Assembly (NCBI GenBank): GCA_031262285.1
Contig: JAISHZ010000007.1
Span: 1 to 12,748, forward strand
Length of the DNA: 12,748 bases
Source: Lachnospiraceae bacterium
GTDB lineage: Bacteria > Bacillota_A > Clostridia > Lachnospirales > Lachnospiraceae
Direction: 5' to 3'
Shown here in pieces: positions 6,770 to 12,748 of this stretch. The stretch's first letter is position 1. Each line of letters opens with the position of its first letter. The notes beneath the pieces were generated by a model. The model was not told where the DNA came from and did not search any database. It saw nothing but the letters and a program-made list of their open reading frames with translations. The translations under genes and the position numbers were made by a program.

Positions 6770-8289
6770 AATACAAAGCGTTATCGCCAAATGGGAAGAT
6801 TCCTTTTGACAGCATTGCGCAGATACTTCGCTTCATGCTTGTGATCGGACTGTCGGTTCAAGTAGTCTTGGGAATGTTGTGGCTGATCTTCAATATATCG
6901 GTGGTGCCTGATTTTGAACAGACCGGGCTTGGGTTACAACAAAGTTACGAGGGATGGTGGCTCTCTTTTCTCGTAAACCCTTATGATCTGTTGGCGGCGT
7001 TTTTGTATCGCTTAACCGGATATCGTGAACTGTGGTATGCTATATTCTTATATACAATACAACTGACCATCGCATGGCTAGGAGGCTATCGGCTGCTACG
7101 CGTTTTGTGTGTGATGTTTGAAAGTAAGAGAACTTTCAAACGCCTTGATTGGTACGCGCGCCTTTGGCGCGCAGACGGGAGCAAGTTTGAAAGTAAGGGA
7201 ACTTTCAAACGCCTTGATTGGTACGCGCGCCTTTGGCGCGTAGACGGGAGCAAATATGCGAAAATAGGAGCCTTCTGTGTCTTGTTTATCCCTATGACGC
7301 TACAATGCCACTTAGCGGTCTTGCCGGAGTCGTTGGCGTCGTCTTTTTTCTTGTTCAGTTGCGCGGAAGCGTTTGCCGGAAGAGAGACCTTTCATCCATT
7401 TCAAGCGTTGAGTTTTTGGGTGATCAGTATTTGGATTCTTCCTGCGTATGCGCTTTTGGGAATCCCCGTTGTACTCTTTGTATTGGCTCGGGTTTTTTTA
7501 CATTTACGCGGCGCTAGAGGCCTTCGTGCAAGTAGTCTGCTTGTGATCGTATTGTTTGGATTGTTCTTGGGTTTCTGGAAAGTGGAGCTTGGGTATGAAA
7601 ATGGGATTAACGGGTTTTCATTGTCCGTGTCGCAGGCAACATTAAGTAGGGTATCATGGCCGGTTTTTGAAAAAGTCTTACCTTACTTGCCGTCGCAGGT
7701 CAAAGAAGTCGTATCAGCACAAGACATCAGATTGATTCATGAGCGGCCGGAAGAAATTACACAAATCCTTGTACCGGAGTTGGTTGATAAAGTAGGTCAA
7801 GAAGAAACGATCAGACTGCTTTACGACACCGCTAAGATTTGCTTAGACTATCATACCAAACAAGTCGTCGGTCAGATCTTGACAGATATAGTGTCTTATA
7901 TGATAACACCTGTTGCGTTGGTTTGGCAGCTTTCGGGAGAAGGAACGGAATCGTTTGGCGGGCAAAACTATGCGCGCATGAAAGCACAGGCTCCCGGAAT
8001 CACCAAGATCTTTGTATGGTATACATTTTGTTGGTTTGTGTTGGGTATTGTGGTTACAGTTCTTTTGCATCTACTGAACACGTTTTGTATGAACCAACAG
8101 AAATCCAGCGATAAGACTTATAAATGGAAAATAGCCCTTTTTTGCACTTGCGTGGCGACTTCTTTGTGTGTTGCCGTCGTATATACCCTACAAGGTGCAA
8201 GCATGATGGATTACAAAAAAGGAATCATCCCTACCTTACTGTGGTATGTCGGGATGATTGTTGTGTTACGAAAAGGAGTGCGAATTTGA
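6766..8289 (+). CDS. Polytopic membrane protein (possible GT-C type) carrying two tandem repeat-encoded insertions
   Basis: About 507 residues with roughly ten hydrophobic helices; I do not recognise a named family. A first helix near 20-43 is followed by an external loop (VVPDFEQTGLGLQQSYEGWW) and SFLVNPYDLLAAFLYRLTGY, an arrangement seen in membrane glycosyltransferases. Residues 118-140 and 141-163 are near-identical 23-residue copies (FESK, then FKRLDWYARLWR and DGSK) encoded by two tandem copies of the 69-base repeat. They separate the hydrophobic stretches ending LLRVLCVM and starting AKIGAFCVLFIP. A hydrophilic segment around 300-380 is probably external. ATG 6766 overlaps the aminotransferase stop by four bases (ATGA). 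ATG 6733 is an alternative with AGGTGG at 6720-6725. Function inferred only from context. Confidence 0.75.
   Translation: MKYKALSPNGKIPFDSIAQILRFMLVIGLSVQVVLGMLWLIFNISVVPDFEQTGLGLQQSYEGWWLSFLVNPYDLLAAFLYRLTGYRELWYAIFLYTIQLTIAWLGGYRLLRVLCVMFESKRTFKRLDWYARLWRADGSKFESKGTFKRLDWYARLWRVDGSKYAKIGAFCVLFIPMTLQCHLAVLPESLASSFFLFSCAEAFAGRETFHPFQALSFWVISIWILPAYALLGIPVVLFVLARVFLHLRGARGLRASSLLVIVLFGLFLGFWKVELGYENGINGFSLSVSQATLSRVSWPVFEKVLPYLPSQVKEVVSAQDIRLIHERPEEITQILVPELVDKVGQEETIRLLYDTAKICLDYHTKQVVGQILTDIVSYMITPVALVWQLSGEGTESFGGQNYARMKAQAPGITKIFVWYTFCWFVLGIVVTVLLHLLNTFCMNQQKSSDKTYKWKIALFCTCVATSLCVAVVYTLQGASMMDYKKGIIPTLLWYVGMIVVLRKGVRI
7117..7185 (+). repeat. 69-base two-hairpin element, copy C1 (intact)
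   Basis: The best-preserved copy. The first stem is a perfect 9-base inverted repeat, TTTGAAAGT (7117-7125) and ACTTTCAAA (7132-7140) with a six-base loop. The second is GCGCGCC (7156-7162), loop TTT, GGCGCGC (7166-7172), also perfect. A conserved tail AGACGGGAGCAA follows. The next copy starts exactly 69 bases on. It is read as 23 codons without a stop. Confidence 0.95.
7186..7254 (+). repeat. 69-base two-hairpin element, copy C2 (tandem with C1)
   Basis: Differs from C1 at three positions by my count: one in the first loop, one at the end of the second stem (C to T, which still allows a G-U pair in RNA), and the last base. The first stem, 7186-7194 with 7201-7209, is perfect. The near identity of C1 and C2 and the exact 69-base period point to a recent tandem duplication rather than two old insertions. 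Confidence 0.95.
8271..8278 (+). promoter_or_regulatory. Shine-Dalgarno AAAAGGAG supporting the TTG start at 8286
   Basis: AAAAGGAG at 8271-8278 is seven bases before TTG 8286, and that TTG shares bases with the stop of the previous gene (TTGA). This decides the start of the DUF6077-like gene. In-frame starts further upstream lie inside the preceding gene with no comparable site. Confidence 0.7.
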
Positions 8290-9389
8290 ACGCTTGGAGT
8301 GTGGTCGCAGGCATTTGCATTTTGTTTTTTTGGATGATACTGGTACCGATGGCGAGCGGTAGAATCGTGAAAGGTGCGCTTGGTAGGGAAGAAAGAGGGT
8401 TCTTTTGGAATGCTCTGGAATCTTGGGTATTTGGGCAAATGCTTTTGTGGGGTGCGTTTCAAATAATCTGTGTTCCATTCGTGCTCCTGCAAAGAACGTT
8501 TTTGGAAGTCGTTACAATATTTCAACTTGTTTCTTCTATCCTTGGTCTTGTGGGGATCGGGTTGTGGTGGTTCACGTGGCGTAAGAGAACACCGTATCGG
8601 AATCTAAGAACGAGTTCGAAGCAGGATAAAAGGAGTTTGCTGCTTTGGTGTGTGTTTTGGATGCTGTTGCTGTTCCAGGTGGTCATGGCATTTACGATGA
8701 CATATGGTGATGGGGATGATTCTTATTATGTAGCAGTATCTACCTTGGCACAGGAAAGCAATACGATGTACTTGAAACTTCCCTATACGGGAGGCGCTAC
8801 TGCGTTGGATGCTCGTCACGGATTGGCGCCGTTTCCGATCTGGATAGCGTATTTGGCGCAAATATCAGGAATTCGAACAGTCAGCGTCGCGCACGTAGCA
8901 GTACCGGCTCTCTTAATACCGATGACCTATGCAATCTATGCGATGATTGGGAAGAGACTCCCGGGTATTTCTACAAGGCAATTCAAAAAAGATTATTTGC
9001 CTATATTTATGATATTTCTATCCTTGTTGGTACTATTCGGAGATTATTCTATTTACTCTGTTGAGAACTTTTTGATCGCTAGAACCAGACAGGGAAAAGC
9101 GGCATTTGGCAATCTGGTGATACCGGCATTGATTCTACTGCTTTTGATCATCGTTGAAAAGATTCATGAGAATCGCAAGATGAATCCGAAAATATGGATT
9201 TGTCTCACCGCTGTGATTCTAACCGGCTGCTTGTGTTCTACATTGGGAACGGCACTTTGTGGATTGTTGCTTGCTGTGGTTGGGCTTATCAGCGCAATTA
9301 GTTTTCGGAAATGGAAATTTCTAATTCCTCTTTGTCTATGCTGTGTGCCAACGGTTGTTTATATCGTTTTGTACCTACGGATTCGCTGA
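8286..9389 (+). CDS. DUF6077-like membrane protein, N-terminal part of a split gene
   Basis: 367 residues with several hydrophobic helices. The signature GDGDDSYYVAVSTLA (141-155), then LPYTGG, ALDARHGLAPFPIWIAYLA and later LPIFMIFLSLLVLFGDYS, is what I recall of DUF6077 membrane proteins of Clostridia, which have no known biochemical function. Full-length members run to about 600 residues or more and continue with further helices, whereas this frame ends right after CVPTVVYIVLYLRIR. The missing part appears in another frame starting at 9511. The gene is therefore probably broken, or makes two polypeptides. The TTG start has a strong ribosome site and overlaps the preceding gene. The GDGDD Asp cluster in the first large external loop may be a GT-C-like active site (inference). 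Confidence 0.75.
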   Translation: MNAWSVVAGICILFFWMILVPMASGRIVKGALGREERGFFWNALESWVFGQMLLWGAFQIICVPFVLLQRTFLEVVTIFQLVSSILGLVGIGLWWFTWRKRTPYRNLRTSSKQDKRSLLLWCVFWMLLLFQVVMAFTMTYGDGDDSYYVAVSTLAQESNTMYLKLPYTGGATALDARHGLAPFPIWIAYLAQISGIRTVSVAHVAVPALLIPMTYAIYAMIGKRLPGISTRQFKKDYLPIFMIFLSLLVLFGDYSIYSVENFLIARTRQGKAAFGNLVIPALILLLLIIVEKIHENRKMNPKIWICLTAVILTGCLCSTLGTALCGLLLAVVGLISAISFRKWKFLIPLCLCCVPTVVYIVLYLRIR

Positions 9390-9510
9390 TCATCACAATG
9401 ATGTTGCAGCATAGTATGCTCAAGTTTGAGATAGGTACGAGACGCGAGACGCACGAAGGTCGCGCGACGAAGAATCGACACTGTGTACTTGAAAGGAGCG
9501 ATATTACCAT
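9390..9510 (+). other. Break in the DUF6077-like gene with palindromes and a GC-rich hairpin
   Basis: The 121 bases between the two halves include a perfect palindrome AGCATAGTATGCT (9408-9420) and a GC-rich hairpin, CGCGAGAC (9443-9450) with GTCGCGCG (9459-9466), one mismatch. The motif GATAGGTACGAG (9430-9441) recalls GATTGGTACGCG of the 69-base element, but the rest does not align, so I do not call it another copy. The frame of the upstream half is closed at 9387 and at further stops; the frame of the downstream half is closed at 9490-9492. Confidence 0.5.
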
Positions 9511-10275
9511 ATGTGGGAAGTCATAACCGCACTCTTTCATCGATATATGGGTACCGGATTGCTCGTGGCTTGGAGTCTGCTATCGATTTTCTATCTTTTG
9601 GTGCGAGAAAAGAAAAAACACATCAGAGTCATATTCGTCTATTCACCGATCGTGTTGCTCTTGATCTTTTTTAATCCATGGATTGCGGACTTGTTTTATC
9701 GGTATATCGGGGATGAGATTTACTATCGTATTCTTTGGTTGATTCCCATGTCGGTACTCATCGCCTATTCTCTTTTGCACATTTATATGCACTTGGCGGG
9801 GAGAAAGAAGCAAATTTTCGCAGGGGTTGCCTGTGTGTTGCTGATTGTATCCGGTAACTATGTCTATGACGACATTCACTTCAGACCGGCGGAAAATCTT
9901 TATCATATTCCGCAAAGCGTCGTGGAAATCTGCGATTATATTGAAGTGGAAGGACGAGAAGTGATGGCGGCGTTTCCACATGAGATGATTCAATATGTAA
10001 GGCAATATTCCCCGATCGTATGTATGCCTTACGGTCGAGAGGTCATGCTCAATTTATGGGGAAATTATGATCCATTTTATGCACAAGTGGAAGCGAAGGT
10101 ATTGGATGTTGAGCAGATTACGAAATTAGCCCAGGAAACAGGCTGTCATTATGTTATCGTGAATGCAGAAAAAGAAAAGATTGGGGATTTTGAATCCTAC
10201 AACTTTACGTTACAGATTTCTGTGCAAGGATACGATGTTTATTTAAATCAAAGCAACCTGCCTACATTGTCTTAG
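9511..10275 (+). CDS. DUF6077-like membrane protein, C-terminal part of a split gene
   Basis: 254 residues. It opens with a helix (GTGLLVAWSLLSIFYLL), then ARG/LYS-rich REKKKHIR, a second helix (VIFVYSPIVLLLIFF), NPWIADLFYRYIGDEIYYRILWLIPMSVLIAYS, a further helix near 110, and a soluble C-terminal domain ending YDVYLNQSNLPTLS. The segment around FYRYIGDEIYYRILWLIP fits the C-terminal half of DUF6077-like proteins as I recall them. There is no natural N-terminus: the ATG lies just before the helix. GAAAGGAG (9491-9498) is present but 12 bases away, longer than at the other genes. It may be translated separately or be part of a pseudogene. Confidence 0.62.
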   Translation: MWEVITALFHRYMGTGLLVAWSLLSIFYLLVREKKKHIRVIFVYSPIVLLLIFFNPWIADLFYRYIGDEIYYRILWLIPMSVLIAYSLLHIYMHLAGRKKQIFAGVACVLLIVSGNYVYDDIHFRPAENLYHIPQSVVEICDYIEVEGREVMAAFPHEMIQYVRQYSPIVCMPYGREVMLNLWGNYDPFYAQVEAKVLDVEQITKLAQETGCHYVIVNAEKEKIGDFESYNFTLQISVQGYDVYLNQSNLPTLS

Positions 10276-10450
10276 GTTCCTGTGCAAACTGCGTTTATAG
10301 TTACTATTTACGCCCAATGTCAGTTACTTATGACTTCTGATATAAATGTCAACTACGAGAAGCGGCATAGAATCAGCTCCTTTTTCGGTTTGCCGATGCC
10401 TAAAACACTAAGGTAAATGACATTAATTCACGTCTTCGGCGTTCATAGTA

Positions 10451-10540
10451 ACAAATCGCACAAATCACAATGCGATGAAATTCATCACTATGCGATAAAA
10501 TTCATCACAATGCGATAAAAATCATCGCTATGCGATTTGT
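10451..10540 (+). repeat. Four tandem 20-base units bounded by a 10-base inverted repeat
   Basis: Units at 10465-10484, 10485-10504, 10505-10524 and 10525-10544 share the core TCAC(A/T)ATGCGAT(A/G)AAATTCA; the last keeps only its first half. The perfect inverted pair ACAAATCGCA (10451-10460) and TGCGATTTGT (10531-10540) bounds the array. The first unit boundary also holds the small palindrome GATGAAATTCATC. Regular spacing of about two helical turns could suit a protein-binding array, or it may be replication slippage. Confidence 0.8.
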
Positions 10541-10641
10541 CGGTTGCGACGCTTCGTGTGGGATAGTGGCTATGAATAGTAATCGTCCATAGTAACCTAT
10601 CACGATGCAATCTTTGCGAATTGTAATTAATCAAATCAAAT

Positions 10642-10647
10642 GGAGAG
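10642..10647 (+). promoter_or_regulatory. Shine-Dalgarno GGAGAG favouring a TTG start at 10655
   Basis: GGAGAG is seven bases before TTG 10655. The in-frame ATG at 10640 has only A+T-rich sequence before it and no ribosome site; its own second and third codons form this GGAGAG. TTG starts with strong sites are used elsewhere in this operon. Confidence 0.5.
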
Positions 10648-10654
10648 AAAGATA

Positions 10655-12319
10655 TTGTTAAAACAAGATAGTCAAGAAGCTTTGGTTCACAATACAACAT
10701 CAACGAATTCTCGCGCACGCGTAGTGATGACCGGATTCAGTCGCTTTGTGAAAAGACGCTATGTCCGAGCGGCCTTAATCTTGGGAATCTTGCCCATCCT
10801 ATCCGTGATTGTTACCTGTGCGGTGGATGGTCACTTTTTATGGGATGTTTCCATCTTAAATTCAGAATTGAATGATGAACTCTACTATTACAAACTGGTG
10901 GAAGGGATTTTGCATGGAGGTTATCCATATGGCTTTTTTGGTTACAATGAAAGCCACGCAAATATCCTCTCGTTTGCTGCTTGGAGTCCGTTTTTACTTC
11001 TGCCGTGGGTTCTCTATGGATTCGTGTTTGGCTGGCACCTCTATTCCCCTATTGTGGCAAATATCCTCTTTATGAGTCTAGCGATGATTGCTTATGGACT
11101 ATTAGTGAAACCATCCAAGAAACAGATCGGTGTTTTGACACTTCTATTTTTTATGTTTCGTCCCTTTGCTCGTTTTATGCTGTCCGCCATGCCGGAAATC
11201 ACTTGTATGAGTATCTTGATCGTTTTCTATGGATTTTACTGTCACGATGTAAAAACAGGATCAGAGTCACAACCAAAGTCGAAAAAGAACCGAGATTTGG
11301 TCATGATGTTCGTCTTGTCTGCCCTTTTAACTCTCATGCGTCCCTATTTTGGACTCTTGTTACTCTTGCCTTGTATCAAATGGATCCGTCAAAAACGTCT
11401 CCAAGGGAGTGTAGGGAGTCTTTTGATTTTGTTGACAGTTGGTTTGAGTTATCTCTTGATACAAAAGATGTTTACCGCAGCGTATTTTACACCGATTTAT
11501 GATACAAAGTGGTTACAAGTCTTTACAGAGGAGGGGGTTTTACAAGGGCTCCATAATATACTATTTAAAGTGTATTACCAAGGGAAAATATTTCTATCCA
11601 TTATCATGGAGGCAATTCCGTCAGAAGATTTTGCCGGAGCCTATTTCTGCGCATTTGCAGCGACGACTTTGATTCTGATCATTTATTCGTTTTCGTGTTG
11701 GCGGAGCAAGCAGCGAGAAGCATTTTACTTTCACCTTTATTTGACAGGTTGTTGCTTGGCGATGCTGTTTGCGATTTTTCTCATGTACCCAAGTATGCAA
11801 GAAAGTAGCAAACATCTATTGATGTTCTCTGCTTTGAGCATCTTTGTGATATCCAATATGAAGACTCGCTTCTACAAAAAACCTGTATTTGTCGGGGTCG
11901 TCTTCGCATTTTTCTTCCTATACCGCGTGAATGATTTTTACGAATATCAGATTCCCTATATCGATGAGGCCACACGGGAAAGACATTTGGCATGGGCAAC
12001 CATATTTGACAATCAGTTGGAGCTTACGAAAGCTCCCGTACCGTCCTATCAAAACGTCGTCATCTGGGCTTTCGAAGCGGAAACCACCGACGGAAGAGAG
12101 CAGCTTGAGTGGCAAATCTTATATGCACTTCCGGAAGGATTTGGAATTAACTGTTGTATGCTCAACTATCTGGAGACACAAAAAGAAAATTTACAAAGTC
12201 GCTACATCGCTGTTCATGCCGATTCTAACCTTGATCTACTTTATCAACAATCCGGATACAAAGAAATCGGACGAAAAGGGGATAGTGTGGTTTATGAACG
12301 CCCGGAATCCATGTCGTAA
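10655..12319 (+). CDS. Polytopic membrane protein, GT-C glycosyltransferase-like
   Basis: 554 residues from TTG 10655 (559 from ATG 10640). After a basic N-terminus (FVKRRYVR) a first helix near 40-56 leads to an external loop with SELNDELYYYKLVEGILHGG, whose acidic pair (D74, E75) sits like the catalytic acid of GT-C enzymes, then YPYGFFGYNESHANILSFAAWSPF. About nine more helices follow, then a soluble external C-terminal domain of about 120 residues starting near YRVNDFYEYQIPYIDEATRE. This is the same architecture as the gene at 3782 with different sequence. It lies behind a 380-base gap, so it may have its own promoter. Most likely a lipid-linked-sugar transferase or a related glycan-locus membrane protein; substrate unknown. 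Confidence 0.75.
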   Translation: MLKQDSQEALVHNTTSTNSRARVVMTGFSRFVKRRYVRAALILGILPILSVIVTCAVDGHFLWDVSILNSELNDELYYYKLVEGILHGGYPYGFFGYNESHANILSFAAWSPFLLLPWVLYGFVFGWHLYSPIVANILFMSLAMIAYGLLVKPSKKQIGVLTLLFFMFRPFARFMLSAMPEITCMSILIVFYGFYCHDVKTGSESQPKSKKNRDLVMMFVLSALLTLMRPYFGLLLLLPCIKWIRQKRLQGSVGSLLILLTVGLSYLLIQKMFTAAYFTPIYDTKWLQVFTEEGVLQGLHNILFKVYYQGKIFLSIIMEAIPSEDFAGAYFCAFAATTLILIIYSFSCWRSKQREAFYFHLYLTGCCLAMLFAIFLMYPSMQESSKHLLMFSALSIFVISNMKTRFYKKPVFVGVVFAFFFLYRVNDFYEYQIPYIDEATRERHLAWATIFDNQLELTKAPVPSYQNVVIWAFEAETTDGREQLEWQILYALPEGFGINCCMLNYLETQKENLQSRYIAVHADSNLDLLYQQSGYKEIGRKGDSVVYERPESMS

Positions 12320-12340
12320 ACTCAATTTATCCGGAGAATA

Positions 12341-12649
12341 AAGAACTTTTGGGGTACACTTTATCGTGGCCTATACCCTTTGCTTGATTATATGGACTTT
12401 ATGTCTCGTTTCAACTCGGCACAAAAATCGAAATGGTTTGCTGACTGTTTAAATCATTTAAATCAATTTAAAACGGAAAAAGGAACCTATATATTCCCTA
12501 AAGAGTATCTTCATACAAAATATATAGACAAAGCATTTCTGAATGGAATGAATATGTCTTTGAAGCGCAATGAACGTGAGTTGCTAAAACGTGAGATAGT
12601 AAGTACAATGAAAATGTTTGAAATATATAAAAGCTTCCTGTATACTTAA
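12341..12649 (+). pseudogene. C-terminal remnant of an unidentified protein
   Basis: The frame stays open from the preceding stop at 12317-12319 down to 12649. From about 12341 it reads like genuine protein: NFWGTLYRGLYPLLDYMDFMSRFN, then QKSKWFADCLNHLNQF, TEKGTYIFPKEYL and KRNERELLKREIVSTMKMFEIY. This resembles the C-terminus of larger clostridial hypothetical proteins, possibly of the repeat-helical prenyltransferase/cyclase-like kind, but I am not sure. The only starts are TTG 12380 and ATG 12392, with no ribosome site, and they fall inside the conserved-looking stretch, so a 5'-truncated remnant is more likely than an intact small gene. It is visibly more A+T-rich than its neighbours, suggesting a different origin. 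Confidence 0.5.
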
Positions 12650-12748
12650 ATCACAGGGGAGTTGACGAAAGAAAATACCTCAAGTAAATTTAGATTATTA
12701 CTGACCTTGACCGTTGGTAAAATCCAAAAATACGAGAGGTATCTGAAA
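12650..12748. other. Non-coding right edge
   Basis: No gene is recognisable. A short inverted pair, ATACCTC (about 12675) and GAGGTAT (about 12735), frames an A+T-rich stretch; seven bases is too short to call an insertion-sequence end. The next gene lies beyond the window. Confidence 0.3.

Larger units (their letters stand above)
10276..10654 (+). other. Non-coding gap between the two transcription blocks, rich in short repeats
   Basis: No gene is supportable here. It holds four tandem 20-base units (10465-10544), inverted pairs such as AATGTCA near 10345 with TGACATT near 10418, and GTTACTAT near 10300 with ATAGTAAC near 10446 and 10590. I see no clear rho-independent terminator with a T-run and no convincing -35/-10 pair, though this is where a promoter for the next gene would be expected. 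It could be a remnant of a small mobile element or a structured regulatory region. Confidence 0.5.

Noticed and set aside
7156..7172. Rho-independent terminator (GC-rich stem with TTT)
   Set aside because: The T bases are in the loop and no T-run follows the stem; the hairpin lies inside an open gene.
7117..7254. CRISPR array
   Set aside because: Only two units, directly adjacent with no spacers, read through as protein. Not a CRISPR.
8124..8285. Upstream extension of the DUF6077-like gene to a start at 8124
   Set aside because: It would overlap the end of the preceding gene by more than 150 bases and lacks a ribosome site, while TTG 8286 has AAAAGGAG at good spacing.
10363..10440. Terminator after the first operon
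   Set aside because: The possible stems near GCGGCAT/GATGCC and ACGTCTTCGGCGT are short and not followed by a T-run.
10465..10544. CRISPR array or origin iterons
   Set aside because: The 20-base units abut with no unique spacers, and no replication or cas gene is nearby. I keep it only as a tandem repeat.
10981..11502. A 173-codon open frame on the + strand inside the last large gene
   Set aside because: It is out of frame with the clear membrane protein, has no ribosome site, and lacks the hydrophobic periodicity of the neighbours. The main frame explains the region.
12675..12741. Insertion-sequence end
   Set aside because: The inverted pair is seven bases, with no transposase and no target duplication visible.

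Overview
The window reads as part of a surface-polysaccharide or glycan-modification locus from a low-to-moderate GC Gram-positive bacterium, probably a Clostridia-type Bacillota. The reasons are strong AGGAGG-like ribosome binding sites, frequent TTG and GTG starts, four-base stop/start overlaps, and protein families (a GtrII-type glucosyltransferase, a DUF6077-like membrane protein, WDTGY-type polytopic membrane proteins) that I associate with that group. I cannot name the genus. Every gene I accept is on the + strand.

Layout: a GtrII-type membrane glucosyltransferase (36-1601), a GtrB/DPM-type polyprenyl-phosphate glycosyltransferase (1649-2578), a membrane acyltransferase-3 (2575-3795), a large GT-C-like membrane protein (3782-5605), a WecE/RffA sugar aminotransferase (5630-6769), another large membrane protein (6766-8289), and a DUF6077-like membrane protein that now exists as two reading frames (8286-9389 and 9511-10275). 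These genes overlap or nearly touch, so they look like one operon. A non-coding stretch of about 380 bp (10276-10654) with four tandem 20-base units follows. Then come another GT-C-like membrane protein (10655-12319) and an A+T-rich C-terminal gene remnant (about 12341-12649).

Working model (inference): the GT2 enzyme loads a sugar onto a polyprenyl phosphate in the cytoplasm. The polytopic membrane proteins transfer such sugars outside the membrane. The acyltransferase acylates the glycan, and the aminotransferase supplies dTDP-4-amino-4,6-dideoxygalactose or a close relative. No flippase and no other sugar-nucleotide enzymes are visible, so the locus must extend beyond the window or depend on genes elsewhere.

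The most interesting signal is a 69-base two-hairpin repeat, present once as a 3' half (1-33) and as three full copies (3486-3554, 7117-7185, 7186-7254). All three full copies lie inside genes and keep the reading frame, because 69 is a multiple of three and four of the six frames through the element lack stops. It behaves like the protein-coding palindromic elements described in Rickettsia, but in a different lineage and with its own sequence. The half copy at the left edge appears to supply the ribosome binding site of the first gene. A different GC-rich hairpin sequence lies in the break of the split DUF6077-like gene.
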